Shown piece after piece: positions 1-10,146 of a stretch of DNA of 64,000 nucleotides (position 1 is the stretch's first letter; each line of letters starts with the position of its first letter). Source of the stretch: Henriciella sp. AS95 (GTDB taxonomy: Bacteria; Pseudomonadota; Alphaproteobacteria; Caulobacterales; Hyphomonadaceae); NCBI RefSeq assembly GCF_038900055.1, contig NZ_JBBMQM010000001.1, forward strand, positions 2,542,001-2,606,000, given 5' to 3'. The notes below the pieces were generated by a model. It saw nothing but the letters and a program-made list of their open reading frames with translations. It had not been told where the DNA came from and did no database searches. The translations under genes and the position numbers were made by a program.

Positions 1-1683
1 CGCGGCATTTCCTATTATGAAGCTGGGGATAATTATGAAGGCGCCTGCCCTGCGCGCATTCTCACCGGCACGACGGATGCCCGGCTGATTGCGATCAATG
101 CCGAAACCGGCGAGCGCTGTCAGGACTTCGGGACGAACGGCGAGGTCGATTTGCGCCAAGGCCTCGGCCCCCATCCGATCTTCGCTTATTTCCACAGCTC
201 CGTGCCACAGGTGGCGGGCGACAATGTGGTTGTTGGCGGATGGGTCGTCGACAATCAGGAGCTCGGCAATCCATCAGGCGCGCTGCGCGCCTACAACGCC
301 GTCGACGGCTCTTTTGTCTGGGCGTGGGACATTGGCAGACCTCGTGAAACACAGCTGCCAGACGATGGCGAACCGCTGACGCTGGGCACCCCAAATGTCT
401 GGTCGATCATGAGCTACGACCCGGAGCTCGACCTCCTCTACGCACCGACTGGAAATGCCTCTCCGGACTATTATGGCGCGAAGCGGCGCGACATTGACGA
501 CCAGTTCAATGCGTCGGTCGTCGCTCTGCGCGGCGCGACGGGAGACCTCGTCTGGTCCTATCGCACCGTCTATCATGACATCTGGGATTATGACGTCCCC
601 GCGCAGCCAACCCTTGTCGACATCAACCGGAATGGCGAAGAGATTCCAACAGTCGCCGTGCCCACCAAACGCGGAGAAATCTTCCTGCTCGACCGGCGCA
701 CGGGCGAACCACTATGGCCAGCCACCGATTGTCCGGATGGCTCGCAACCGACCGCCGCCGGTGAATGCCCGGTCCCCCAAGACCCTGCGCCCGGCGACTG
801 GGTTGAACCGGTCCAGCCCTTCTCCGGTCTTCCCCGTTTCAATGAATCGCGCTGGGAAAAAGACATGTGGGGACTCACTCCGCTTGATCAGCTCTATTGC
901 CGGATCGAGTTCCGGAAGATGCGCTATGACGGCCACTTCACCCCGCCCATGCCGGGCGGCGGCGTGCTTGGCCGCGACAAGACGTGGGGCGGCACGTTCC
1001 AGTATCCAGGCAATCAGGGTGGCTACAACTGGCCGAGTGTGTCCGTTGACGCAGAGAACGGCCTGCTGGTCGCTCAACCCATGTTGCTGGGCAATCGCAT
1101 CTACATGCAGACCGGCGCAGAGCGGGAAGCAGAAAGCGGCCGGCCCATGCCACCGGCCTCAGACAACGCCGCAACCGGTCAGGGAGCATGGGACCCAGAC
1201 GCGCCACGTTATGGCATTACGTCCCGCTTTGTCTCGAAGTGGAAGATACCCTTCACCGGCATCGCGTCTGACATGCCGTGCTTCGAACCGCCTTATGGCC
1301 GTCTGGCCCTGATTGACCTCAATAATAATCGCCTGCTGTGGAGCCGTCCGATCGGCAATATGCGGGAACTCGGGCCCTTCGGCATCAAGCCCAACATGCC
1401 CTATTTCGAAGTCGGGACACCGGTATATGGCGGCACGACGACGACGCGCAGCGGCCTTATCTTTCAGGTCGGCACGCTGGATTCGACATTTCGCGCGATT
1501 GATATCAGGAACGGCAAAACCCTTTGGTCGACCAAACTACCAGCGACAGCCAATGGTGCCCCGATCACCTACACTCAGAACGGTCGTCAGTTCGTCGTTG
1601 TGACCGTGCCGGACAACGCCGAGGATGGAGTCGCTTCTGGTGGTGGGCGTCTCATCGCTTATGCGCTTCCAGACGATAAGTGA
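1..1683 (+). CDS. Membrane-bound PQQ-dependent dehydrogenase (glucose/quinate/shikimate family), 5' truncated by window edge
   Basis: The reading frame is open from the first base, so the N-terminal part, including the membrane helices usual in this family, lies outside the window; 560 residues remain. They are the eight-bladed quinoprotein propeller: blade repeats such as TDARLIAINAETGERC near the start, GALRAYNAVDGSFVWAWD, and the HDIWDYD segment that in membrane glucose dehydrogenases lies at the PQQ site. Family members oxidise sugars or polyols in the periplasm and pass electrons to ubiquinone. The substrate cannot be read from sequence. The gene ends convergently with opgH, 13 bp away. 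Confidence 0.88.
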   Translation, partial: RGISYYEAGDNYEGACPARILTGTTDARLIAINAETGERCQDFGTNGEVDLRQGLGPHPIFAYFHSSVPQVAGDNVVVGGWVVDNQELGNPSGALRAYNAVDGSFVWAWDIGRPRETQLPDDGEPLTLGTPNVWSIMSYDPELDLLYAPTGNASPDYYGAKRRDIDDQFNASVVALRGATGDLVWSYRTVYHDIWDYDVPAQPTLVDINRNGEEIPTVAVPTKRGEIFLLDRRTGEPLWPATDCPDGSQPTAAGECPVPQDPAPGDWVEPVQPFSGLPRFNESRWEKDMWGLTPLDQLYCRIEFRKMRYDGHFTPPMPGGGVLGRDKTWGGTFQYPGNQGGYNWPSVSVDAENGLLVAQPMLLGNRIYMQTGAEREAESGRPMPPASDNAATGQGAWDPDAPRYGITSRFVSKWKIPFTGIASDMPCFEPPYGRLALIDLNNNRLLWSRPIGNMRELGPFGIKPNMPYFEVGTPVYGGTTTTRSGLIFQVGTLDSTFRAIDIRNGKTLWSTKLPATANGAPITYTQNGRQFVVVTVPDNAEDGVASGGGRLIAYALPDDK

Positions 1684-1696
1684 TCGACGGGGCATT

Positions 1697-3871
1697 TTAC
1701 CGCTGATGTCTTTTTGACGGGTTACGGCGTTTAGCCGAAGGCGTGCTGCTTGTGTCTACGCGGTTCGCCGTCTTTGGCCGGATCGATGAGAATTTGAAGC
1801 TGATCGCGTGAAGATCTTTTGTTGAATTCAGAAGCGCCATCTTCTCCTTCGGCGGTAACAGGGTCGCAAATTCATAGGCAGAAGTGGCGCGCTCTGCCCG
1901 AGCCCGCGCCATGGCGAGCGGCTCGTGGACATCGTACTGGCGCAAAGGCCAGTACGGGTCGACAAATGCGTCGCGCGCGACCTGCCTGGCCCTGTCCAGG
2001 ATCAGGTATTGCAAGCGCTCCGGTTTCAAAGCGGCGAACGTAAACTGTGCCGCAGCCGCGCTCGAATAGCTTTGCGGCGGGTCGATTTCGGCTGGCGTGA
2101 CAAGACCACCAAACTTTGCAGCCAAACGCCCCGCGCCCTTTTTCGCAGTGATAAAAGTGATCGGCGCGCTGAGGATGAGACCGACCGTGGCAGGCGCGAG
2201 CCAGGCGGCATAGACCGGCGAAATCGCAACCGAAGCGATGGTCAGAAACAGGCCGAGCAGGGTTGGAAACAGGCTGTGACGCAGAACGGTTTTCAAACCG
2301 TACCCGCCTTCGCTGCGCGCTTGTGGCGACCAGCCGGAGTCGCGCCCGCTGAGCACGCTGATCACAGCGCTGGTCTGCGTTGCCATCAGGATTGGCGCGA
2401 TGAGCACGGAAATGACGATCTCTGTCACGACGCCCGCAACCGTCCTGACCATGCCGACAGACCGCCGCCACTCTGAACTCAGCAGCCCATAGAGCATCCC
2501 GTACAATTTGGGCGCGAACAGAATGGCCATCGTAGCAATGAACAGCCCCAGAGCGCGCTCGGAGTCGATCACCGGCCATGTCGGGAAGAGTGATGCGCTG
2601 TCACCAAAATAATTGGGCAGCATGAACGTGTTCTGCAAAGAGAGCAGCATGCCGACCGTGATGAAGATCAACCAGAGCGGCGAGGCAAGGTAAGAGAAGA
2701 TACCGGTCACGAGATGGAATCGGCTCGTCCAGGTCAGGCCGCGTGTCTTCAGCAGCACGGCCATGTGTTGCATGTTGCCCTGACACCACCGCCGATCCCG
2801 AACGACGAGATCGATCATCGTCGGCGGTCCCTCCTCGTAGGATCCTTTGAGGTCAGCCCGGATATCAACATTCCATCCTGCCCGGCGCAGCAAAGCTGCT
2901 TCGACAAAGTCGTGGCTAAGAATGGCACCGCCGAGGGGCGCGCGGCCCGGCATGATCGGCAGACCAGCAGATTCCGCGAGCGCCTGAACCCGGATGATCG
3001 CGTTATGTCCCCAGAAGTTTCCTTCCTTCTGCGCCCACCAGGCAATGCCGTGGCCAAGCACCGGCCCATACAGCGCTGAGGCGAATTGCTGTGCACGGGC
3101 AAAAAGCGTGCGCGCGCCGACCAGTTGCGGGATCGTCTGGATCAGGCCTGTCCGCGGCGCGGCTTGCATCCCGGCGACGAGCTTCAGGATCGTGCGCCGC
3201 TCCATATAGCTGTCGGCGTCGTAAACGATCATATAGTCATAGCGCCCGCCCCAGCGGGTGACGAAATCCCGGATATTACCGGCCTTGCGATCGATGTTCA
3301 TCGTCCGCCGCCGGTAACGGATGGCAACATCGGCCGGCGCGTTGCGCAGCAGTTCTCGAAAACCCGCCTCTTCGAGCAGCGCGATATCGGGATCGGTCGT
3401 ATCGCTCAGGATGAAGCACTCGAACTGGCCGGAAGCGCCAGACATCAGGCGCGCCGTCGAAAGCACGGTCGCAAAAACGTGTTCAACGTCTTCATTGTAG
3501 ATCGGGAAGGTGATCGCCGTGCGCGCTGTAGAAATATCGCAGCAGGCCTCGTATCTATTCCGCTTCAACAGTGTAGCGACCGCAGCAACAAAGCCGACCG
3601 TCGCGTTGACAAAGGCATAGCAGACCCAGCTGATATTCATCACGAAGATGACCAGCAGTACCCACTCCAGGATGGTCAGGCTGGACACTGCAAGCACGCC
3701 GTACATTTCCCGCGTTGCCCAGCCCGTCAGGAAAAGCGATGCCACCAGAACGAACAGCTTGCGCCACTGATATGACTTTGGGCGGTCACGCAGCTCCACG
3801 CGGCCTGTCTGAAAGGCCTGGTCCGGCATGGTAAGCGGAAACTCGGTCGGTCGGGCACGATGAGGCGTCAT
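1697..3871 (-). CDS. opgH: Glucans biosynthesis glucosyltransferase OpgH (MdoH)
   Basis: Inner-membrane family 2 glycosyltransferase that elongates the beta-glucan backbone of osmoregulated periplasmic glucans from UDP-glucose. Visible: two N-terminal membrane segments (about residues 40-100), a cytoplasmic GT2 domain with the metal-binding YDADS motif and a DRRWCQGN segment corresponding to the family's acceptor-site motif, then several membrane helices. At 724 residues it is shorter than the enterobacterial protein (about 850), with reduced termini. I chose the ATG that overlaps the opgG stop (ATGA); GGTGGAG sits six bases upstream. An in-frame GTG four codons earlier is the alternative. 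Co-transcribed with opgG. Confidence 0.93.
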   Translation of the reverse strand: MTPHRARPTEFPLTMPDQAFQTGRVELRDRPKSYQWRKLFVLVASLFLTGWATREMYGVLAVSSLTILEWVLLVIFVMNISWVCYAFVNATVGFVAAVATLLKRNRYEACCDISTARTAITFPIYNEDVEHVFATVLSTARLMSGASGQFECFILSDTTDPDIALLEEAGFRELLRNAPADVAIRYRRRTMNIDRKAGNIRDFVTRWGGRYDYMIVYDADSYMERRTILKLVAGMQAAPRTGLIQTIPQLVGARTLFARAQQFASALYGPVLGHGIAWWAQKEGNFWGHNAIIRVQALAESAGLPIMPGRAPLGGAILSHDFVEAALLRRAGWNVDIRADLKGSYEEGPPTMIDLVVRDRRWCQGNMQHMAVLLKTRGLTWTSRFHLVTGIFSYLASPLWLIFITVGMLLSLQNTFMLPNYFGDSASLFPTWPVIDSERALGLFIATMAILFAPKLYGMLYGLLSSEWRRSVGMVRTVAGVVTEIVISVLIAPILMATQTSAVISVLSGRDSGWSPQARSEGGYGLKTVLRHSLFPTLLGLFLTIASVAISPVYAAWLAPATVGLILSAPITFITAKKGAGRLAAKFGGLVTPAEIDPPQSYSSAAAAQFTFAALKPERLQYLILDRARQVARDAFVDPYWPLRQYDVHEPLAMARARAERATSAYEFATLLPPKEKMALLNSTKDLHAISFKFSSIRPKTANRVDTSSTPSAKRRNPSKRHQR

Positions 3872-5628
3872 GGCAATCTCCACCGGTAAATCCAGGTCTC
3901 GGTCACCGGCTTGCCAGCACGTGTGATCAGCGCGCGCAACTCAGCTGACTGTGCGCTTTCCGGATCGAGCTCAAAACTCAGGCGAGTGATATCCGCGTCT
4001 GGATCGCGGCGGATGACCACGTTGGATACCGTCCCGGCAGACGTGGAAACCGAGGCTTCAACGTCCTGAATAACGGCTGGGTCAGACGTGTCGAAATCGA
4101 TGACGAACAGATGCCGTTTGCCGCCCGGCGTTCGCCCGACCCGGCTCTGTCTGATGGAGACAACATCGGGAACGGCGGGAGACTGCAGCCCCCAGCTCAG
4201 CCTGTAGGCCAGATGATGAGCCTGTCCCGCCTCCCAGGCGTCACGTGGGCGCCAGAAGACGACAATATTGTCGTTATACTCGTTTGTGGTCGGTATCTCG
4301 ACCAGGGTGAGTTGCCCGGCTTCCCATCCTTTGCCGGGCTGAACCCACACGCTGGGGCGCAGATGGTAGTCCGCCTCGATGTCGGCATACGCATCGAAAC
4401 CGCGCAATCGCTGCATCAAGCCAAAGCCACGCGGCACATCCTGCGCAAGAACAGACACTTGCAGCTCTGTGGGGTTTATCAGCGGGCGCCAGACCCACTC
4501 GCCATTGCGCTGACGGAAGGACAGGCCCTGTGAATCATGCACGGCAGGCCGGTAATCGCCGCTCACCTTGGCGACGTCCTGGGGCGAGAAATAGTACATG
4601 CTCGTCAGCGGAACGACGCCCACATTGTCGAGACGGCGCCTCGGCACGATCGTCGCCTTCACGTCCACCGTGGTGATCGGACCTGCGGAAACGAAAAACT
4701 CGAAAGCGCCGGTGACGCTCTTTCCATCCAGCAGCGCAAAAACCGTGATGCCGGCATCGCCTGCTGACGGCGTCCTGATCCAGAACTCTCGAAAAAACGG
4801 AAATTCCTCACCGTCGGGCGACGCGGTTTTCACCGCAATGCCGCGAGCGGACGCGCCGTAAACGGATCCCGCGCCAAGCGCCCGGAAAAAGCTGGCCCCG
4901 CGAAAGCTTATCAGTTCGTCGAATTTTCCGCCCCGGTTAAGCGGCGTCTGCACCTTGAAGCCTGAAAACCCAAGTTGCTGACGTTCCTCCACACTCAAGG
5001 GCAAATCTTCAAAACTGAAGGCCGTTTCATCATACTCGACCGGCACGATCGTCTCGCCGTCGACGATATTGAGGCGAACCTTGTGAGAGAACAGATACCC
5101 ACGCGGATCAAGTACGAGACGATAATCGGATGGCTGATCGGCCCAGAGAATGGAGCCCGGGCGGTTCTGGATACGCCGAAACTGATCATAATTTAGCTCA
5201 GCCGCCGCTTTTGGAAGGTCTGGCGAAGGCTCGAAATCCTGCGAGGCCAGCTGGCGCGCCAGTCTCTCCACATCACTGAAGTCGAACGGTTTTCCGGAAT
5301 TGGCGGGCGAGCTCTGCGAGCCCTGCGGTGCATCGCGAGGGATGACATCACTCTCAACTGACTCGCCCTGTTCACTGGGAATCGGTTCAGCCGGCGTTAT
5401 CGGCGTCCCTTCGGAAGATGGCTCGGCGGGATTTTCTGCGGCGTTAGGCTGCTCACGCTCGGCGGCGCTGTCGGTCGGGACGGGTTCCGCAGGTACCGGC
5501 TCCTGCTCCTGCGCCGCACTGGGCGGGCTGTCGGCGTTTTCGGAATTGTTCGGTGAGCACGCGGCAACCAGGCAGATCGCAACGGCAGTACCGGGAAGGA
5601 CAGAACGCAGACGGCGGACCAGATTCAC
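3868..5628 (-). CDS. opgG: Periplasmic glucan biosynthesis protein OpgG (MdoG), predicted lipoprotein
   Basis: Required for osmoregulated periplasmic glucan synthesis, working with OpgH on the nascent glucan in the periplasm. The conserved OpgG/OpgD domain starts near residue 114 (FDFSDVERLARQLA) and runs to the end (IYRWRLP). Unlike the enterobacterial protein, which has a cleaved Sec signal, the N terminus has a lipobox (LVAAC, Cys24) followed by about 90 residues rich in Pro, Glu, Ser and Ala, so it is probably tethered to a membrane on a flexible stalk. First gene of the opgGH operon; its stop overlaps the opgH ATG. 586 residues. Confidence 0.93.
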   Translation of the reverse strand: MNLVRRLRSVLPGTAVAICLVAACSPNNSENADSPPSAAQEQEPVPAEPVPTDSAAEREQPNAAENPAEPSSEGTPITPAEPIPSEQGESVESDVIPRDAPQGSQSSPANSGKPFDFSDVERLARQLASQDFEPSPDLPKAAAELNYDQFRRIQNRPGSILWADQPSDYRLVLDPRGYLFSHKVRLNIVDGETIVPVEYDETAFSFEDLPLSVEERQQLGFSGFKVQTPLNRGGKFDELISFRGASFFRALGAGSVYGASARGIAVKTASPDGEEFPFFREFWIRTPSAGDAGITVFALLDGKSVTGAFEFFVSAGPITTVDVKATIVPRRRLDNVGVVPLTSMYYFSPQDVAKVSGDYRPAVHDSQGLSFRQRNGEWVWRPLINPTELQVSVLAQDVPRGFGLMQRLRGFDAYADIEADYHLRPSVWVQPGKGWEAGQLTLVEIPTTNEYNDNIVVFWRPRDAWEAGQAHHLAYRLSWGLQSPAVPDVVSIRQSRVGRTPGGKRHLFVIDFDTSDPAVIQDVEASVSTSAGTVSNVVIRRDPDADITRLSFELDPESAQSAELRALITRAGKPVTETWIYRWRLP

Positions 5629-5980
5629 CCATTACCTCCACTTCGGCTCTGTGTGCTAGAGCAGCGAACAATTGCTGCACCGCAACAGGCAAGTGAAGTG
5701 AAGCAATGATTAGCGCTGAAATTGGTTGCAAGGCGGGCCGCAGAAAGGACGGATTGCCCAAACTTCGAACGCAAAGAGATCACGAAACCGTCTGTGTCAG
5801 GGCAACAACTCGATCACACCGCGCCTCAATAAGCTCACCCGTCTGAGCGACGCCAGCAAACCTTTAAGGATAATTAGACCGGCAATGAGGTTCCAATAGT
5901 TGGGTATCGCGGTGTACAACACCTGCAATTGACCCAACGACAAGCCTGATACTGGCGACAGCAAGGAAAGACGACCGCTC
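5629..5980. promoter_or_regulatory. Intergenic region between divergent opgGH and the 3-hydroxyacyl-CoA dehydrogenase gene
   Basis: This stretch separates two divergent transcription units and should hold both promoters. AAGGAAAG about ten bases before the right-hand ATG is a plausible ribosome site. I found no convincing sigma-70 hexamer pair, operator or RNA structure. A 61-codon frame on the minus strand is not supported (see rejected items). Confidence 0.5.
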
Positions 5981-7270
5981 ATGCCCGCAATCTCAATGAC
6001 CCCGGAAGAGGTTTCAGCCTACATCGCCCAAGCAGGCCGCGACGCCTGGAAAGTGCCAGACATAGCAGCCGACACGCCCCGGCGAACGATCAACAAGGTT
6101 GGCGTCATCGGTGCCGGCACGATGGGCGGCGGCATCTCCATGAATTTCGCGACAGCAGGCATCCCGGTGACCATCCTGGAGCAGAAGCAGGAAGCGCTCG
6201 ATCGTGGCCTTGGCGTGGTTCGGGGGCATTATCAGCGCAGCGCAGACAAGGGCCGCTTCCCGCAAGATGAAGTCGATGCCCGCATGGGCCGCCTCACAGG
6301 CACGCTCGATATGGCCGACTTTGCCGATTGTGACCTCATCATCGAAGCTGTCTTCGAGGATATGGGCCTGAAGAAGAAGATCTTCACCGACCTCGACAAC
6401 ATCGCCAAACCCGGCGCGATCCTCGCCACCAACACGTCAGCCCTCGACATCAACGAAATCGCCAGCGTCACCAAGCGCCCGGAAGACGTGATCGGCCTGC
6501 ACTTCTTCTCGCCTGCCAATGTGATGAAGCTGCTGGAGATCGTGCGCGCGGATCGCACGGCGGACGATGTCATCATGACCTGCATGGACCTCGCCAAGAC
6601 GATCAACAAGATCGCCGTTCTGGTCGGCGTATGCCCCGGCTTTGTCGGCAATCGCATTCTTTACGCCCGTCAGGCGCAGGCCCAGAAGCTGGTCTACAAA
6701 GGCGCAATGCCCTGGGACGTGGACGCCGCGCTCAACGCGTTCGGCTTCCGCATGGGCCCGTACCAGATGTCAGATCTGGCCGGTCTCGACATTGGCTGGA
6801 AGAAGGGCGCGACCACCGCAAACCCGATCCGCGATGCGCTTTGCGAACTGGACCGCCGCGGCCAGAAGACTGGCGCTGGCTATTACGACTATGACGAGAA
6901 CCGCCGCCCGATCCCGTCTGACGTGACCGCCGGCATTATCGCTGACGTCACTGGCGTCACCGAAGGCAACGCTCCCGGTCAGGACGAGATCATCGCGACC
7001 TGTATCTACCCGATGATCAATGAAGGCCTCAAAATCCTCGAGGAAAAGAAAGCCCAGCGCGCCTCCGACATCGATATCGTCTGGCTCAATGGCTATGGCT
7101 GGCCATCAGACAAGGGCGGGCCGATGCTCTACGGCGATATGGTCGGCGCGGAGACGGTCCTGGCGACGATGGAGCGCATCGGCGCTGACGATGACCGCTT
7201 CGCCCCGGCCGCCACGCTCAGGCGCCTTGCCAAGGACGGCGGCCGCTTCATCGACGTCCAGCCTGGCTGA
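5981..7270 (+). CDS. Stand-alone 3-hydroxyacyl-CoA dehydrogenase (FadB/FadJ C-terminal-half type)
   Basis: NAD-dependent oxidation of 3-hydroxyacyl-CoA to 3-ketoacyl-CoA in fatty-acid beta-oxidation. Rossmann motif GAGTMG at residues 44-49; catalytic His174 in GLHFFSPAN with Glu122 as partner; then two C-terminal helical 3HCDH domains, the second with the [13 protein letters not shown] signature typical of the bifunctional multienzyme. The usual N-terminal enoyl-CoA hydratase half is absent: the protein is 429 residues instead of about 700, and nothing upstream encodes it. Only about 35 residues precede the Rossmann fold. It could use a separate hydratase or serve another beta-hydroxyacyl substrate. 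Confidence 0.85.
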   Translation: MPAISMTPEEVSAYIAQAGRDAWKVPDIAADTPRRTINKVGVIGAGTMGGGISMNFATAGIPVTILEQKQEALDRGLGVVRGHYQRSADKGRFPQDEVDARMGRLTGTLDMADFADCDLIIEAVFEDMGLKKKIFTDLDNIAKPGAILATNTSALDINEIASVTKRPEDVIGLHFFSPANVMKLLEIVRADRTADDVIMTCMDLAKTINKIAVLVGVCPGFVGNRILYARQAQAQKLVYKGAMPWDVDAALNAFGFRMGPYQMSDLAGLDIGWKKGATTANPIRDALCELDRRGQKTGAGYYDYDENRRPIPSDVTAGIIADVTGVTEGNAPGQDEIIATCIYPMINEGLKILEEKKAQRASDIDIVWLNGYGWPSDKGGPMLYGDMVGAETVLATMERIGADDDRFAPAATLRRLAKDGGRFIDVQPG

Positions 7271-7286
7271 CAACATGTCTTGCAAC

Positions 7287-7318
7287 ATGCCCGCGATCGG
7301 TCGGCCAGTCGCGGGCAT
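7287..7318. terminator. Perfect 10-bp inverted repeat between convergent genes
   Basis: ATGCCCGCGA and TCGCGGGCAT flank a 12-base loop. It sits in the short gap between two genes ending toward each other, so a bidirectional transcription terminator is likely. There is no T-run on either side, so it is not a classical intrinsic terminator. Confidence 0.45.
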
Positions 7319-7401
7319 ATGACACCGTTTCTCAATGTCCGCCGACGATTGGTACACCGGCAGGCGCAGGCGACACTCAGTCTGCCCGCCTCGGCATCCC
7401 A

Positions 7402-9075
7402 TCAATCGTAATAACAGGTTCGCTTGCCCTGATTGACATAGCAGCGCAGGGACTTGCCTTGTCTGGATGAGCGGTCCTGATCCAGCTTGTCATTCCAGGC
7501 CTTCATCGCACTCGCGAAGTCATTCTCCGACTCGGGCGGTGGCCCTTGTTCTTCCTGGACAAGGCCCGACTGCATCATCGCCGAATAGATCGAGGACGGC
7601 AGATAATGACAAGCGTCGCTGCCGTAGCCGTTATAGGCGCTAAAAAACAGGCGTGAGGCCTCATCTGAACGTCCGATGCTAAACTGGTGGGCGGCGGCAC
7701 ACAGGTCGCCATTGACGGACATGGCTCCCCCGCGCGATTTCAGGGCTGCAATCGCGTCGGTGCGCTCTTTAAGCCTCGCATATGCCGCGTCCTGAGCCGC
7801 TTGAACAGCTGCGGCATCCCGGGCATTTCGTGTGTCGATTGCGACGACAGGGTCGGCGTAGCCTTCGCGTGTGGTCCAAGCCTCTTCCAGGAATTTGTGC
7901 ATTAAAGAGGCTTTGCTTTCCTGGATCGGATACCATTGCTCGACCTGGTCGCCGTTTTTGCGCTTTGCGGCAATCGTAAAACTGTCGCCATTGTCGTAGT
8001 TCCTGTTTTTGAAATAGAGATCGCTCCAGCGGTAATTGTAATTGTTGTGATACATGGCCGAAGTGGCAGTCTTGATGTTCGGCGCAAGTTCGAATGTTCG
8101 CGTGCCGTCCTGCTCGTAGACGATGACATAGCCGTCGAGATCGGCAACGGACGAGGACGATCCCGTTTTCTCGAACGTTTCGCCCTTCCTCATATCAGTA
8201 TACAGCGGAAACAGGCCCTTGAAGTTTTCGGTCGCCTCGATCGGGACGCCGTTTTCGTCCATGGGCCAGTAGAGGTTGGTGCTGTAATCGCCGAGCGGAT
8301 GATCGAACGGGCCGAGATCGTAGAGAACCGACTGAAGCACGCGCTGCGCCAAATTCTTCGGGTTCGCGGTATGCACGGCGACCACGGGCGGGGCCTTCTC
8401 AAGCAGGGCGTTCCCGTTCCAGTCAAAGCTGGACGAGTATTTCTGCCCTTCGGGCGTCAGCCTGTTCATCACGATCCGCGTCTCAAAGATGAAGCCTGAT
8501 GGGCCGTCTTCCAGCTCAGCCGAAATGTCCCCCGCCACCCGGTCGACCCATTTCTCGCATTCACCATCCGCCCCGGTAAAACAGTATCGGAATGTCCCGT
8601 CCGGCTGACTGGATCCGATCAGCAGCACCGCGGGCGCCGCGCCGTTGAACGACGTATAGTACCAACTCGCATCAGGCAGGGGGCGGAATGTGCCGGTGGG
8701 AATGTCCACAATACCCCACACGCCATCATCCCGCTTTACAAGAGCCGCGACCGTCGAAAGCGGATTGACACTCGCATAGATCCCCTCAATCAGAACCTCT
8801 CCCGTTGCCGTTTGGAGTTGCTCGAACTTCACGCGCTTCTCAGACCCGGAATAGTAGAATGACCGGCTCACCTCTCCCTTTTTCGGCTTCGGCAACCCGC
8901 TTCTGGCGATACGCTTGCGGGCTTCGTTGATTTTCACGTTCTCGATCATGACGGTGAGTTCGACAGGAGGCCCGCCATCAGCGTCGCGCACCAGATACTT
9001 AGCCAGTGCCGGCGGAGCCACCACAACGACACAAAATACCGCAATGCCGCAAATCCGGCCGAGCATAGACTGCAT
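7402..9075 (-). CDS. Secreted protein of unknown function
   Basis: I do not recognise a family. The start is set by GGGGA five bases before ATG and by the signal peptide it yields (about residues 1-25, ending PPALAKY); 557 residues. A longer frame upstream runs through a tRNA gene and is not coding. The mature protein is mixed alpha/beta with no membrane segment, has several Tyr/Asn-rich stretches mid-protein (YHNNYNYRW), an Ala-rich helical region near residue 440 and a two-cysteine tail (RCY...RTCYYD). That tail resembles the tail of the secreted protein at 48.8-50.3 kb, so both may belong to one lineage-specific envelope family. Confidence 0.7.
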   Translation of the reverse strand: MQSMLGRICGIAVFCVVVVAPPALAKYLVRDADGGPPVELTVMIENVKINEARKRIARSGLPKPKKGEVSRSFYYSGSEKRVKFEQLQTATGEVLIEGIYASVNPLSTVAALVKRDDGVWGIVDIPTGTFRPLPDASWYYTSFNGAAPAVLLIGSSQPDGTFRYCFTGADGECEKWVDRVAGDISAELEDGPSGFIFETRIVMNRLTPEGQKYSSSFDWNGNALLEKAPPVVAVHTANPKNLAQRVLQSVLYDLGPFDHPLGDYSTNLYWPMDENGVPIEATENFKGLFPLYTDMRKGETFEKTGSSSSVADLDGYVIVYEQDGTRTFELAPNIKTATSAMYHNNYNYRWSDLYFKNRNYDNGDSFTIAAKRKNGDQVEQWYPIQESKASLMHKFLEEAWTTREGYADPVVAIDTRNARDAAAVQAAQDAAYARLKERTDAIAALKSRGGAMSVNGDLCAAAHQFSIGRSDEASRLFFSAYNGYGSDACHYLPSSIYSAMMQSGLVQEEQGPPPESENDFASAMKAWNDKLDQDRSSRQGKSLRCYVNQGKRTCYYD

Positions 9076-9254
9076 GAAAATCCCCATAATCGAAGAGACC
9101 GGCCCGGTCCCCGCACATCTAATTTTGAGAGCAACCGGCAGAGTTGGCAAGAGAGGTTTCGGGGCCTTTACGCGGCATGTTCGAGTTGGGTGAAAACGTG
9201 TGCTGCGCGGAACCGCCAGGCTTCGACATCGAAATGACTGCAGGGAAGAAGAGT

Positions 9255-9330
<76 letters not shown>

Positions 9331-9387
9331 ATTCTGTTTTGGAGGACGCGATGTAGGCGTGAAGCCTGCAAAAGGCAACCGCCCTGT

Positions 9388-10122
9388 TCAGAGTTTGTAA
9401 TCCGGTAGAGAGCCGAACGCGAACTTCAGCGCTTCGCCCCAATTGTCTGAAATCAGGTGGTAATACGGATCATCTTCCTCGATCCGGCGCTGAGCCAGAA
9501 TGTCGAGACTGTCTGTCTCGTACAAGAGGAGATCCAGCGGCAGCCCGACCGACAGATTGGCCTTTAACGTCGAGTCGAAGGACACCAGCATCAGCTTCAC
9601 TGCGGCCTCAAAACTCATGCTCGGCTCATAGGCGCGCACCAGGATCGGGCGGCCATATTTCGTTTCGCCAATCTGGAAGAAGGGGGTCTCGGCCGACGCT
9701 TCGACAAAGTTCCCCTCCGGGTAAATCAGGAACAGTCGCGGCTCGGCCCCGGCGATCTGACCGCCCAGGATAATCGTGGCCTTGAAGGGAGACTCAGCAT
9801 CCTGCCCGCCTTTTGGGGCACTCTCTTTAATGACGTCGCGCAAGGTCTGACCGACGAGCCGCGCCGCCTGAAACATAGACGGCACCTCAAGAATGGATGG
9901 ATTGCGCTCTTCGGGTGCCTTGGTGCGCTCATCCAGCATGCTGACCACGGCCTGGGTCGTCGCCAGATTGCCCGCCGTCATCATCACGATGGTTCGCTCA
10001 CCCGGTTTCTCCCAGGTGAACATCTTGCGATATTTGGAGACATTGTCGACGCCCGCATTCGTCCGGGTGTCGGACATGAATACGAGGCCTCTGTCGAGGC
10101 GAAGCCCTACGCAGTACGTCAT
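9388..10122 (-). CDS. Anbu proteasome-type peptidase (ancestral beta subunit)
   Basis: Ntn hydrolase related to the proteasome beta subunit and HslV. After removal of Met, Thr1 is the expected nucleophile (TYCVGLRLDRG), with Asp17 in SDTRTN and Lys32 in KYRKMF at the canonical catalytic spacing. 244 residues, usual for Anbu and longer than HslV because of the C-terminal extension. It is the last gene of a four-gene operon with a transglutaminase-like protease, an alpha-E protein and an ATP-grasp protein, the recurrent partners of Anbu in bacteria. The natural substrate of the family is not established. Confidence 0.92.
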   Translation of the reverse strand: MTYCVGLRLDRGLVFMSDTRTNAGVDNVSKYRKMFTWEKPGERTIVMMTAGNLATTQAVVSMLDERTKAPEERNPSILEVPSMFQAARLVGQTLRDVIKESAPKGGQDAESPFKATIILGGQIAGAEPRLFLIYPEGNFVEASAETPFFQIGETKYGRPILVRAYEPSMSFEAAVKLMLVSFDSTLKANLSVGLPLDLLLYETDSLDILAQRRIEEDDPYYHLISDNWGEALKFAFGSLPDYKL

Positions 10123-10146
10123 GCCGTTTTAAGGGTGAAACCCATC

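Noticed and set aside
5797-5982. 61-codon minus-strand frame with one hydrophobic stretch
   Set aside because: Its start overlaps the ATG of the plus-strand dehydrogenase, there is no ribosome site before it, and the region must hold two promoters.
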